This document shows, in pieces, positions 1-8,285 of a DNA stretch of 64,000 nucleotides. Within the stretch, counting starts at the first letter, position 1. The number at the start of each line of letters is the position of its first letter. The notes beneath the pieces were generated by a model. It was not told the DNA's origin. It did not search any database and was given only the letters and a program-made list of their open reading frames with translations. Both the position numbers and the translations under genes were made by a program. Origin of the DNA: Nocardioides sp. YR527 (lineage in GTDB: Bacteria; Actinomycetota; Actinomycetes; Propionibacteriales; Nocardioidaceae); contig NZ_FNFN01000001.1 in the NCBI RefSeq assembly GCF_900101045.1, positions 744,001 through 808,000 on the forward strand, in the 5' to 3' direction.

Positions 1-1825
1 TGAAGACGACCTTCACCAGCTGTCGGCGCTCGCCCAAGGTGTCAGCGGACCGTGGAATCTCCTCGGCAGCCCGCCATCCGGTTTCCTCGCCCAGGCTGAG
101 CAGACCTGTCACGCGGTCGAGCGACAGCGCCCGCCGCTCCGCGGGTGACTGGATCTGCGGAATCAGGCGTGTCGCCTGCTCCATCCACTGCAGATGTCGT
201 TCCGCCGGCCAGGAACGTTTCGACTCCGGATCGGCGAGGAACAGCATCGCCCTGGCCGCACGTGCTGGTCGTGACCTCAGCTCACCGACGGCGGTCTCGA
301 ACTCGGCATGGCCTGCCTCGAACTCGCCCGCCTGGAACTGCATCCAGCCCAGCAGGAGCCGTACCTCTCCTCGTTCCGCCTCAGGCACATCAGTCACGTC
401 GGGGTCGGCGAGGATTCCCGCGAGGGTCTCCTGGACCACGCTCTCCATCCCGCCCAAGGGAGTGAGCCGGTTGACGGCGACATCGCCCAACCGACGGGCC
501 AGGCGCACCCGCCGAACGGGTGGGTGGGCGATGCTGGTCAGCAGCTCGTGCAGGAGCGTCACTGCCGTGCGCTCGTCACCGGACTCGAGTGCCAGCTCCG
601 CGGCGGCTTCGGCGTAGTGGCTCCACTGCTCGGTCTCGCCGGCCTCGTGGAAGTGGTGGGCCAGACGTACGACGGGCTGTGGCTCCTGTCGCAGCAGGCG
701 ATCGGCCGCCCGGCGGTGCAAGGCCCACCGCTCGGAGGCTGGGATCGCGGCGCCGATCGCGAGGGCATCCAGCACGTGCCGGAACGCCAGCCAACCGTTG
801 CCGGCTTCGCGCAGCAGCCCCGAGCCGAGCGCGGCAGCCACCCCGCGCCTGGCCGCGGGCTCATCCAGATCGGCGACGCCGGTCAGGAGAGCCTCATCGG
901 TGGGCTCGGCCAAGATCGCCGCCGCCTGCAGGACCATCCGTCCTTCAGGGGGAAGCCTGCCGGCGCGCTCGAGGACGGAGTCGCGCAGCGTCGGAGGTAC
1001 GTTCAGTCCCTCGAGCGCTCCTCGGGTCCACCCACCGTCTTGGCGGACGATGTCGTGCCGGTCCCGGAGCATCCAGATCGTCTCCTCCACCGCGAGGGGA
1101 AGCCCATCGGTGCGTTCGTGCAGGACGACCGCGAACTGCTCCGACACGGCGTCGGTCTCCAGCATCGACCCCACCAGCTCACGGGTGTCGGCGATGGTCA
1201 ACGGCGTGAGCTCGATCCGGACCCGTGCGGCGGTCAGCGGGCGTGATGTCAACCGCAGCAGGAGCGACCCCGGCGGAACCTCGGTCGCCCGGTACGTCAC
1301 CACGACCGACGTCTCCAGGTGGCCCGACGCGGTGAGCAGGAGCCACTCCAGCGTCGCCGCGTCGGCCCAATGAGCATCTTCGACCACCATCACATCGACG
1401 CCGAGCCGGTCGACCAGCTCGGACAACGCTGCCAGCAACCGGTGCCGGGTCTCGGCCGGATCGTCCAACGGCTCCGGTGCGGGAGGAAGCCGGGCTGCCC
1501 ATTCCGGGAACAACGGCCGCAGCGCGCCGGCCAACGGACTCAGCTCGAGGTCGCCCAGCCCGGGTCGCAACCGCCGCAGCCCGTCCACCACCGGTCCCAG
1601 CGGGAAGGGTTCGATCATCGGCGGACAGGTCACCATCAGGACCCTGCGGTCGGCCAGGTCCGGCGCCTGCAGGCACTCCCGTACCAGCCGGCTCTTCCCG
1701 ATCCCCGCCTCTCCCTCGATGAAGGCGACGGTCGGCGGATCGGCCAGCGAGCCGACGAGGAGCGCGAGCTCGGCGGACCGCCCCACGAGAGCGGGCGCCG
1801 CCGCCAGCCTCCCGGGTCGAGCCAT
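1..1825 (-). CDS. LuxR/MalT-type AAA ATPase transcriptional regulator (3' end beyond window)
   Basis: The reading frame is open from an ATG at 1825 to the left edge, giving about 608 residues of a truncated protein. The N-terminus reads as a signal-transducing ATPase: LVGRSAEL, then Walker A GEAGIGKSR near residues 38-46, then a Walker B-like VMVVEDAHWAD near residue 150. Long alpha-helical, TPR-like sequence follows, as in MalT/LAL-type regulators. In that family the LuxR helix-turn-helix is at the C-terminus, which here would lie off the left end, so DNA binding is inferred. It diverges from the flavoenzyme gene at 2007 and may control it through the inverted repeats in the shared 180-bp gap. 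No ligand can be read from the sequence. Confidence 0.8.
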   Translation of the reverse strand, partial: MARPGRLAAAPALVGRSAELALLVGSLADPPTVAFIEGEAGIGKSRLVRECLQAPDLADRRVLMVTCPPMIEPFPLGPVVDGLRRLRPGLGDLELSPLAGALRPLFPEWAARLPPAPEPLDDPAETRHRLLAALSELVDRLGVDVMVVEDAHWADAATLEWLLLTASGHLETSVVVTYRATEVPPGSLLLRLTSRPLTAARVRIELTPLTIADTRELVGSMLETDAVSEQFAVVLHERTDGLPLAVEETIWMLRDRHDIVRQDGGWTRGALEGLNVPPTLRDSVLERAGRLPPEGRMVLQAAAILAEPTDEALLTGVADLDEPAARRGVAAALGSGLLREAGNGWLAFRHVLDALAIGAAIPASERWALHRRAADRLLRQEPQPVVRLAHHFHEAGETEQWSHYAEAAAELALESGDERTAVTLLHELLTSIAHPPVRRVRLARRLGDVAVNRLTPLGGMESVVQETLAGILADPDVTDVPEAERGEVRLLLGWMQFQAGEFEAGHAEFETAVGELRSRPARAARAMLFLADPESKRSWPAERHLQWMEQATRLIPQIQSPAERRALSLDRVTGLLSLGEETGWRAAEEIPRSADTLGERRQLVKVVF

Positions 1826-1849
1826 TCCTGAACCGCCGTGTTCGTCATC

Positions 1850-1895
1850 GGCGCCGAGACAGGTCGGCGCCTGGGGTGAGGAGATGGTCTCACCC
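1850..1895. promoter_or_regulatory. Two inverted repeats in the divergent promoter region
   Basis: Two perfect dyads lie side by side between divergent genes. The first has arms GGCGCCGA/TCGGCGCC at 1850-1871 with a 6-nt spacer; the second has arms GGGTGAG/CTCACCC at 1874-1895 with an 8-nt spacer. The position suggests operators for one or both flanking genes. The cognate regulator is not shown. Confidence 0.4.
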
Positions 1896-1992
1896 GAGCC
1901 TGTGAACCGATTCAAAGGGGCGCGATCTTCGGCTCCCTGTACCGGAACTCGATGACGTCGCGTCTCCGGACAGATCGCCGCGACCTCGGCGG

Positions 1993-2008
1993 ATGACGCT
2001 GGCGTCAT
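1993..2008. promoter_or_regulatory. Palindrome overlapping the flavoenzyme start codon
   Basis: ATGACGC-TG-GCGTCAT is a perfect 7-bp dyad with a 2-nt spacer. Its last two bases are the first two of the ATG at 2007. No Shine-Dalgarno is obvious, so it may be an operator at a leaderless or very short leader. Role is inferred from position. Confidence 0.4.
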
Positions 2009-3371
2009 GACATCCATCAACGAACTTCTCGACAACGTACGAGGCCGGGTGATCACACCCGACGACTCCGACTACGACACCGCACGAGCGGTATGGAACG
2101 GCATGATCGACCGTCGTCCGGCCGCTGTCGTGCTGGCCGAGGACGCCGCCGACGTCAGCGCAGCGGTGAACTTCGCGCGCGACAACGGCCTGGCGCTGGC
2201 CGTGCGCGGCGGTGGGCACAGCGCGCCGGGTTACGGGACGGTCGATGACGGCGTGGTCGTCGACCTGTCCCCCATGCGTTCGGTCGAGGTCGACGCCGAG
2301 GCTCGAACCGCTCGCGTGGGCGGCGGCGCGACGCTCGCCGATCTCAACGAGGCCACCCACGCGCACGGCCTCGCGACCCCCGGCGGGATCGTGTCGACGA
2401 CCGGCGTCGGCGGCCTGACGCTCGGCGGCGGTATCGGCTACCTCACGCGCGGTTTCGGCCTCTCGATCGACAATCTTCGCTCGGTCGAGGTCGTCACCGC
2501 GGACGGACAGGTCCGACGCGCCAGCGAGTCCGAGAACCCCGACCTGTTCTGGGCGCTCCGCGGAGGAAGTGGCAACTTCGGGGTCGTCACCACCTTCGAG
2601 CTCGACCTGCACCCCGTGGACCAGGTGGTCGTCGGGCTCTTCTTCTACGAGCTGGAGCACGCCGGCGACCTGCTGCGCTTCTTCCGTACCTGGATCACCG
2701 ACGCCGACGAGCGCTACGGCGGCTTCCCGGCGTTCCAGATGGCCCCTCCCCTCCCCTTCCTGCCGGAGGAACGCCACGGCGACATGTTCTGCGTCGCCGT
2801 CGTCCACTGGAGCGGCCCGATCGAGGAGGGCGAGGCGGCGATGCAGCCGTTCCGCGACCTCGCGCCGCGTGTGGGCGAGATGGTCTCGCCCATGCCGTAC
2901 CCGTGGCTCAACAGCGCCTTCGACGACCTGTTCCCCCGTGGCGTACGCAGCTACTGGAAGGGCAACTACGTCACCGAGCTGACCGACGAAGCGATCGAGG
3001 CGCACCTGGCCCATGGCCCGAAGGCGCCGAACCCGAGCTCGACGATGCACCTGTACCCGATCAACGGTGCCGCCTCCCGCGTCGGCGCGACCGACACCGC
3101 GTTCTCCTACCGCCACGCGACCTTCTCGACCGTCATCGTCTCGGCCTGGCCGGACGCTTCGCAGGACGCCGCCAACATCGCCTGGGTTCGCGACTACGCC
3201 GCCGCACTCACGCCGCACTCCGAGGCCGGCGGCTACGTGAACTTCATGTCCGACGACGACCAGGGCCGCATCACCGACACCTACGGCAGCAACTACGAGC
3301 GACTCAAGAAGGTCAAGCGGGCCTACGACCCGGGGAACCTGTTCAGCCACAACCAGAACATCGCGCCCTAG
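2007..3371 (+). CDS. FAD-binding oxidoreductase, VAO/BBE (berberine bridge-like) family
   Basis: This 454-residue protein has the p-cresol methylhydroxylase/VAO-type FAD fold followed by a BBE tail. RGGGHSAPG places the usual histidyl-flavin residue at about H71. The second FAD loop reads TGVGGLTLGGGIGYL and has no cysteine where bicovalent enzymes carry one, so a single covalent flavin link is expected. The C-terminus YDPGNLFSHNQNI is the typical BBE ending. Such enzymes oxidise sugars, phenolics or secondary metabolites with O2; the substrate cannot be told here. No signal peptide is seen, so it is probably cytoplasmic. It is divergent from the truncated ATPase regulator. Confidence 0.88.
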   Translation: MTSINELLDNVRGRVITPDDSDYDTARAVWNGMIDRRPAAVVLAEDAADVSAAVNFARDNGLALAVRGGGHSAPGYGTVDDGVVVDLSPMRSVEVDAEARTARVGGGATLADLNEATHAHGLATPGGIVSTTGVGGLTLGGGIGYLTRGFGLSIDNLRSVEVVTADGQVRRASESENPDLFWALRGGSGNFGVVTTFELDLHPVDQVVVGLFFYELEHAGDLLRFFRTWITDADERYGGFPAFQMAPPLPFLPEERHGDMFCVAVVHWSGPIEEGEAAMQPFRDLAPRVGEMVSPMPYPWLNSAFDDLFPRGVRSYWKGNYVTELTDEAIEAHLAHGPKAPNPSSTMHLYPINGAASRVGATDTAFSYRHATFSTVIVSAWPDASQDAANIAWVRDYAAALTPHSEAGGYVNFMSDDDQGRITDTYGSNYERLKKVKRAYDPGNLFSHNQNIAP

Positions 3372-3381
3372 CCGGGTACAC

Positions 3382-3768
3382 CTAGCGCCGGGACGGTCCG
3401 TCCTCACCACGACTCAGCGCGAGGATCGTCCGGGCGTCGGCAGCGGTCGCGAACACCAGCGCCGAGGCCGCGATCTTGGGCCCGACGTTGCCCTCGCTGC
3501 GTGCCAGATGGGTGCAGTACGCCGCGATCGCCACGTTGAGCCCGGCGCGGGCAGCCATCCACGGCAGCCGGCGGCGCCCGGCCAGCAACCCGGGTACGAG
3601 GGCGAGATCGGCGGCACCGATGACGCGCAGCGCGACCGGATGATCGCCGAGCTTCAGGGTCCGGCCCACCCATTCCGGCTTGAGGAGGATCGCCGCCCCG
3701 ATCGGCAGCGTGGCCAGTCCTACGAAGGCGGCCGAGCGCCGCGCACTCTCGTGGTCCATGAGAACCAT
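3382..3768 (-). CDS. Small membrane protein of unknown function
   Basis: A 128-residue protein with about four hydrophobic segments (AAFVGLATLPIGAAILL, VIGAADLALVPGLLA, AARAGLNVAIAAY, AASALVFATAA) and a charged C-terminus. I do not recognise a family. The start may be the ATG at 3768 or the in-frame ATG at 3759 (MDHESARR). It converges on the flavoenzyme gene with a 10-nt gap and diverges from the PPOX gene at 3877. Confidence 0.65.
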   Translation of the reverse strand: MVLMDHESARRSAAFVGLATLPIGAAILLKPEWVGRTLKLGDHPVALRVIGAADLALVPGLLAGRRRLPWMAARAGLNVAIAAYCTHLARSEGNVGPKIAASALVFATAADARTILALSRGEDGPSRR

Positions 3769-3876
3769 CTTGTCCGACGGCTGGTCATCCCGTGCGCGAT
3801 GTAGATACGACGCGAACGTCTCCGTCCATGGAATGAAGGCGACCTACCGAGGTCGCCCGCATCCAAGGAGAAGCAG

Positions 3877-4395
3877 ATGTCGAACACCATGCAGCCCGAC
3901 GAGATCAACGAGGTCCTCAGCCGTCCGCTGAGCCGGGAGCTCCTGGCGCGTGACCTGACCCGCCTGGCGTACGTCGCGAAGGACGGCACCCCGAGGAACG
4001 TCCCGATCGGTTTCGCCTGGAACGGCTCACAGGTCGTCATGTGCACCACGCCCAACTCCCCCAAGCTCATCTCGCTGCGCCACAACCCAGCGGTTGCGCT
4101 GACCATCGACACCGAGGTGCACCCGCCCAAGATCCTGCTCATCCGCGGCACGGTCGAGCTCGACCTCGTCGATGGAATTCCCGATGAGTACCTCGAGATG
4201 AACGGCTCCTACGAGATGACGCCCGAGCAGCGGGTCTCCTGGGAGGCCGAGGTCCGCTCGCTGTACGACAGCATGGTCCGGATCGTCCTCACCCCGACCT
4301 GGGCGAAGCTGATCGACTTCGAGACCACGCTTCCGACTCAGGTCGAGGAGCTGGTCCAGCAGCGCACCGAGCGCGACGCCGCTCGATCCCAGTAG
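3877..4395 (+). CDS. Pyridoxamine 5'-phosphate oxidase-like (PPOX) family protein
   Basis: A 172-residue split-barrel flavin/F420-binding protein: LTRLAYVAKDGTPRNVPIGF at residues 28-47 and then TPNSPKLISLRHNPAVALTID is the characteristic PPOX core. Members bind FMN, F420 or haem and often reduce small molecules; the exact cofactor is not decided by sequence alone. A strong Shine-Dalgarno (AAGGAG at about 3866) lies 6-7 nt before the ATG and fixes the start. It is monocistronic, with its own promoter region facing the divergent membrane protein. Confidence 0.85.
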   Translation: MSNTMQPDEINEVLSRPLSRELLARDLTRLAYVAKDGTPRNVPIGFAWNGSQVVMCTTPNSPKLISLRHNPAVALTIDTEVHPPKILLIRGTVELDLVDGIPDEYLEMNGSYEMTPEQRVSWEAEVRSLYDSMVRIVLTPTWAKLIDFETTLPTQVEELVQQRTERDAARSQ

Positions 4396-4460
4396 GGCAT
4401 CCCGCGAGCCGTTGCACTCCCCTGGGCGATGACCGGTGTCACCGTCGTTTGATAGTTTTC

Positions 4461-4475
4461 TGGACATGATGTCCA
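4461..4475. promoter_or_regulatory. Predicted TetR operator over the M20 start codon
   Basis: TGGACA-TGA-TGTCCA is a perfect dyad, extended by one more C/G pair on each side. It matches the pattern T(A/G)GACA-N3-(T/C)GTC(T/C)A also found at 8207-8221 and 8933-8947. The ATG at 4466 lies inside it, so a bound repressor would block a leaderless transcript directly. Confidence 0.55.
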
Positions 4476-5671
4476 GTATTGCCGCATTCAAGGCTCGGAT
4501 CGTCGCCTCCGCCGACGCGCTCGTCCCCGACCTGATCGCGCTTCGGCGGAGCATCCACGCGGAGCCGGAACTCGGCCTTCACCTCCCGGCAACACAGCGC
4601 CGGGTCGTCGAGGCGCTGGCGGGCCTGGGCCTGGACATCACCGAGGGACGGTCGCTCACGTCGGTCACGGCGGTGCTGCGCGGCGGGCGGCCGGGTCCGA
4701 CCGTGCTGCTCCGCGCCGACATGGATGCACTGCCGATCACCGAGGCGGTCGAGGTCCCCTACCGTTCCAGCAACGGCGCGATGCACGCCTGTGGTCACGA
4801 TCTGCATGTCGCCGGCCTCGTGGGTGCCGCCCGCGTTCTCGCCGAGCACCGCGCTGACCTGGCCGGAAACGTCATCCTGATGTTCCAGCCGGGCGAAGAG
4901 GGACACGGTGGCGCGAAGCTGATGATCGAGGAGGGAGTGCTCGACGCGACCGACGACCGGCCGGTCGCGGCGTACGCGATCCACGTCGGCAACGCGCCGC
5001 GCGGCGTCTTCCTCACCCGGCCGGGCACGGTCACCGCGAGCTCGACCCATCTCAGGATCAGCCTCGAGGGTCGCGGCGGTCACGGCTCCCGCCCGCACGA
5101 GGCCCTCGATCCGGTCCCGGTCGCGGCCGAGATCGTGCTGGCGCTGCAGAGCTACACCGCGCGCCGCTTCGACTCCTTCGACCCGGTCGTGATCTCGGTG
5201 ACGAACCTGACGGCGGGCACCGGAGTCGACAACGTGATCCCTGAGTCGGTCGAGCTCACCGGAACCGTACGCACCGTCGATCCGAACACGCTGTCCAGGA
5301 TCGAGGAGGAGCTTCCCAGGCTCGTCGAGGGCATCGCGGCGGCTCACGGCCTGGCCGCGAGGATCACGCTCGACACCGGCTACCCGAGCGTCGTCAACGA
5401 CGAGGCGACCGCCCGGCAGGCGATGGAGACACTGCGCGACGTCTTCGGGCCGCGGGTCGTCGAGGTGCCGCGGCCGACGATGGGCGCCGAGGACTTCTCG
5501 TTCGTCAGCCAGCAGGTCCCGACCACCATGATCCTGTTGGGCGCCGCCCCGGCCGACGATGCCGCGCCCAACCACTCCCCCGAGGCCGCCTTCGACGACA
5601 GCGTGCTCGGCGACCAGGCGGCGGCACTCGCGCTGCTCGCGATCGACGCCTTGGCCGCAGGGCGTCGGTGA
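4466..5671 (+). CDS. M20 family metallo-amidohydrolase (hippurate/N-acyl-amino acid hydrolase-like)
   Basis: About 401 residues. LRADMDALPITE and HACGHDLHVAGLVGAA carry the metal-binding residues of the M20D amidohydrolases; FQPGEEGHGGAK supplies the catalytic Glu pair, and GRGGHGSRPHEALDP is the dimerisation-domain histidine region. Family members deacylate N-acyl amino acids, hippurate or indole-amino acid conjugates. I chose the ATG at 4466 because TAGTTT at 4453-4458 lies exactly 7 nt upstream, a leaderless arrangement; a GTG at 4436 would place the promoter inside the gene. A TetR-type operator spans the start. The 3' end is 4 nt from the convergent gene. Confidence 0.88.
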   Translation: MMSSIAAFKARIVASADALVPDLIALRRSIHAEPELGLHLPATQRRVVEALAGLGLDITEGRSLTSVTAVLRGGRPGPTVLLRADMDALPITEAVEVPYRSSNGAMHACGHDLHVAGLVGAARVLAEHRADLAGNVILMFQPGEEGHGGAKLMIEEGVLDATDDRPVAAYAIHVGNAPRGVFLTRPGTVTASSTHLRISLEGRGGHGSRPHEALDPVPVAAEIVLALQSYTARRFDSFDPVVISVTNLTAGTGVDNVIPESVELTGTVRTVDPNTLSRIEEELPRLVEGIAAAHGLAARITLDTGYPSVVNDEATARQAMETLRDVFGPRVVEVPRPTMGAEDFSFVSQQVPTTMILLGAAPADDAAPNHSPEAAFDDSVLGDQAAALALLAIDALAAGRR

Positions 5672-5675
5672 GGTC

Positions 5676-6188
5676 TCAGCCCTTGTCAGGACCGTTGGCG
5701 CGTACACGCTCGACGTTGACCAGCGACTGCTGGAGCTCGTCGAGCCACTCGCTCGAGTGCTGCTGGACGAGCTTGACGCACCAGCCGAGCGCGTCGCTCC
5801 GGCTCCGGGCGACGCCGCCGGAGACGAGCAGGTCGAGGACCGCCCGCTCAGGCTGACGCAGCCGGGTCATCACCGGAGCGGAGACCGTGGTGAACATGTG
5901 CCGCTCTCCCCCGACCTCCACGCCCCAGGAGACCTTTCGGTCGAAGCGTCGCTCCGCCTGCCTCGCGACAGCCATCCGGTCCTCGCGGGTGCGCTCGCGG
6001 AACTCGCTCGCGCGCCCCTCGTTGGCAGCCGCCCGCTCTTCGTCCGAAGCGCCCTCGGCGGTCTTCGGCTCCTTGATCCGCCCGACCACGGTGATCTCCT
6101 CGCGGTCGACCACGACGTCGACGATCTCGTCGTACACACCATCGGGCAGTCGTCCGCTGAACCACCCTCGCAACTCGTTTGTAAGCAT
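5676..6188 (-). CDS. Conserved hypothetical protein, 170 aa
   Basis: I do not recognise the family. The N-terminus MLTNELRGWFSGRLPDGVYDEI is followed by a beta segment (EIVDVVVDREEITVVGRI), then a highly charged helical stretch (residues 45-85) and a C-terminal helical part containing WCVKLVQQHSSEWLDELQQ. There is no signal peptide or membrane segment, so it is probably cytoplasmic. The start codon lies inside a 22-bp palindrome, suggesting tight regulation. It converges on the M20 amidohydrolase with a 4-nt gap. Confidence 0.65.
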   Translation of the reverse strand: MLTNELRGWFSGRLPDGVYDEIVDVVVDREEITVVGRIKEPKTAEGASDEERAAANEGRASEFRERTREDRMAVARQAERRFDRKVSWGVEVGGERHMFTTVSAPVMTRLRQPERAVLDLLVSGGVARSRSDALGWCVKLVQQHSSEWLDELQQSLVNVERVRANGPDKG

Positions 6189-6202
6189 GTAATCATGCTT
6201 AC
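6181..6202. promoter_or_regulatory. 22-bp inverted repeat over a start codon
   Basis: Arms GTAAGCATG and CATGCTTAC (9 bp, perfect) flank TAAT. The ATG of the 170-aa hypothetical gene (6188-6186) lies in the left arm. Its low GC and symmetry in this GC-rich context suggest an operator. Confidence 0.45.
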
Positions 6203-6218
6203 CTCGGTGATCACCCGA

Positions 6219-6503
6219 TCACAAGAGCGGGCTGGAGAGTCCAGCGATCCTGACCACCTCGACAAGGGCGATGGCAGCCGCTACCACCGCAGTGGGGAGA
6301 ACGCGGCGCCGCCCGAGAAGCAGGTACGCAGCCAGCCCGCCCACCGCCAGTGCGGCCGCGAGCCGCCACCACAGCTGACCCTCGGCCAGCGGGTGCCGGG
6401 CCACGACGAGGGCGGCCACCACCAGGGAGAGATGGGTGCGCCGCCAGGCGAGCTCGGTCCGCTCCGGTTGCAGTCCGGGGTCGGCCGCCTCTCCCCCGCT
6501 CAC
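6219..6503 (-). CDS. DUF202 family membrane protein
   Basis: About 94 residues starting at the GTG at 6503, which forms a GTGA overlap with the stop of the preceding gene. LQPERTELAWRRTHLSLVVAALVVARH is the DUF202 signature (R-T-x-L-AW-R-x) leading into the first of about three membrane helices. The function of DUF202 is not established. It is the last gene of an MFS-DUF202-DUF202 operon. A longer upstream reading frame (start 6629) would overlap the preceding gene and is not credible. Confidence 0.75.
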   Translation of the reverse strand: MSGGEAADPGLQPERTELAWRRTHLSLVVAALVVARHPLAEGQLWWRLAAALAVGGLAAYLLLGRRRVLPTAVVAAAIALVEVVRIAGLSSPLL

Positions 6504-6859
6504 GCCAGCAGCGCCAACGAGACGAGGGCGATGGAGCCGAGCACGCCGAACACCAGGGGAAGCGGTGCCCGGCGGGTCGGGAGGGCGTCGCGGCGGCGGA
6601 TCGCGCGCTCGCTGCGTACCCAGCTCCACCAGGACCAGGCGGCGCAGCCGGCCGCCAGGAGCGCCAGGCTGAGCGGGGCGAGGACGGCCAGTGCCGTTCC
6701 GCCGCCCACCTCCAGGGTGTCGACCGCGACCGCGACGGCAAGGAACGCCAGCGAGGTGCGGATCCAGGCCAGGAAGGTGCGCTCGTTCGCCAGGGTGAAC
6801 CGGACGTCGGGCTCCTCGGTCTCGTTGTAGAGCCAGCTGTCCAGCCGGCCTCGTCCCAT
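6500..6859 (-). CDS. YidH-like DUF202 family membrane protein
   Basis: 119 residues from the ATG at 6859 (MGRGRLDSWLYNETEEPDVRF). LANERTFLAWIRTSLAFLAVAVA is a textbook DUF202/YidH signature, followed by two more hydrophobic helices. It starts 5 nt after the MFS transporter stop and overlaps the next DUF202 gene by 4 nt, so the three are co-transcribed. Paired DUF202 proteins are common in bacteria but have no proven role. Confidence 0.82.
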   Translation of the reverse strand: MGRGRLDSWLYNETEEPDVRFTLANERTFLAWIRTSLAFLAVAVAVDTLEVGGGTALAVLAPLSLALLAAGCAAWSWWSWVRSERAIRRRDALPTRRAPLPLVFGVLGSIALVSLALLA

Positions 6860-6864
6860 GCGGT

Positions 6865-8184
6865 TCACGAGGTCGGCTGGGCGACGGCCTCGGCGTCGGC
6901 GTCGGTCCGGAAACGACGACCCGTCGCGGCGGGGACCAGCGCCGCGGTGAGGGTGAAGAGGACAGTCGCGACCCACACGACCGTCATCCAGCGCTCCCAA
7001 CCGCCTGTCGCCTCGACCACCCGCGGCGCGAAGAGGACCGTCGCCAGGATGAAGGTGCGGTTCAGGAGGTGGTTGAGGCCGAAGGCGCGGCCCTGGATGT
7101 CGGGGTGGACCTCCTCGACGTGCTCGGAGAAGCTCGCCATCCACGGGCCGAAGGTCGCCGCGAGGGCCACGCCGATGCCGATGAACAGGACGACCACCAA
7201 GCTCGAGGACGCCTCGCTCCCCCGACCCATCAGTGCCAGGAAGGCGCCGAGGAAGATCGCCGCGGCAACGCCGCCGCCGACCATGAAGGCCTTGCGTCGC
7301 TGCGTTCGGTCGGAGACTCGGGCGAAGACCAGGCTCAGCGCGAGGTTGCTCAGCCAGAAGACCATCGTCATCGCCGAGGCGGCACGGACCGAGACGCCGA
7401 ACTGCTGGACGAGCATGGTCTGGGCATAGGCGTTCATGGTGGCCAGCAGGACGTAGAGGAACGACATCGCCAGCACGTGCGTCCAGAACTCGCGGCGCGC
7501 GACGAGCAGTCGCAGGCCCTTCGCGCCCTGCGGCACCTCGACCGCGTGCGACTCGCGCTCGGTGAGGCGTACGGCACGGCGGACCTCCGGGGAGAGGTCA
7601 CGCAGGGTCAGGGCGACCACGATGGCTCCGACCAGGGCGGCGCCGGCCATGATGAACAGCTGCGAGCGCCACTGGTTGCCGAAGACGCCCAGGGTCGCCG
7701 AGGCCACGGCGGCGGCGAAGAAGTTGGCGCCGACCGAGCCCCAGCTCCAGAACGCGAACGCCTGGGCGCGGCCCATCCGCGGGGTGAAGTCGCGGATCAG
7801 CGGCTGGGTGCCGGCGACGGCGACGCCCTCGACGAACGCCAGCACGATCCGGGCGAGCGCGAAGTGTCCCACCGAGTCCGCGGTCGCCATGAACAGACAG
7901 GCGGCAGCGGAGAGGAACATGAACGGGACCAGGATCCTCACCCGGCCGACGCGGTCGGCGAGCTCGCCGCCGAGATAGCCCGCCAGAGCACCGAAGATCA
8001 GCGACGCGGCCGTGATGAGGCCGTACGTCTTCAGCGACATCCCGAGATCGTCGAGCAGCAACGGCAGGACGGGAGCCAGCTGGCCCTCGAACGCCGAGAT
8101 GAACAGGGCGAGCACGACAACGGCCAGCAGCACGCGACGGCGTGCTCCGACTGGGTACTCGGTGAGCAGGGTGCGGTAGGACAC
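6865..8184 (-). CDS. MFS transporter
   Basis: 439 residues with about twelve hydrophobic helices. GELADRVGRVRILVP between the second and third helices is the MFS motif A (G-x-x-x-D-R-x-G-R-R/K). The start is GTG with GAAGG about 9 nt upstream. It heads an operon with two DUF202 genes. A predicted TetR operator at 8206-8222 sits about 22 nt ahead of the start, so expression is probably controlled by the neighbouring TetR. Substrate is unknown; the context suggests uptake or efflux of a compound handled by the CoA-ligase/alkylsulfatase operon. Confidence 0.88.
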   Translation of the reverse strand: MSYRTLLTEYPVGARRRVLLAVVVLALFISAFEGQLAPVLPLLLDDLGMSLKTYGLITAASLIFGALAGYLGGELADRVGRVRILVPFMFLSAAACLFMATADSVGHFALARIVLAFVEGVAVAGTQPLIRDFTPRMGRAQAFAFWSWGSVGANFFAAAVASATLGVFGNQWRSQLFIMAGAALVGAIVVALTLRDLSPEVRRAVRLTERESHAVEVPQGAKGLRLLVARREFWTHVLAMSFLYVLLATMNAYAQTMLVQQFGVSVRAASAMTMVFWLSNLALSLVFARVSDRTQRRKAFMVGGGVAAAIFLGAFLALMGRGSEASSSLVVVLFIGIGVALAATFGPWMASFSEHVEEVHPDIQGRAFGLNHLLNRTFILATVLFAPRVVEATGGWERWMTVVWVATVLFTLTAALVPAATGRRFRTDADAEAVAQPTS

Positions 8185-8205
8185 GGGGATCCGCCCTTCA
8201 AGATG

Positions 8206-8222
8206 CTAGACAGTGCGTCTAG
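8206..8222. promoter_or_regulatory. Predicted TetR operator, MFS operon
   Basis: CTAGAC-AGTGC-GTCTAG, a perfect 6-bp dyad, contains the 15-mer TAGACAGTGCGTCTA shared with the site at 8933-8947. It lies between the MFS start (8184) and the end of tetR (8286). Confidence 0.65.
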
Positions 8223-8285
8223 TAACGGTCGTCGCGTCCGACTGTAAGGTCAGTGACCCGCGCCACACAAGACACCGCGTCCAGA

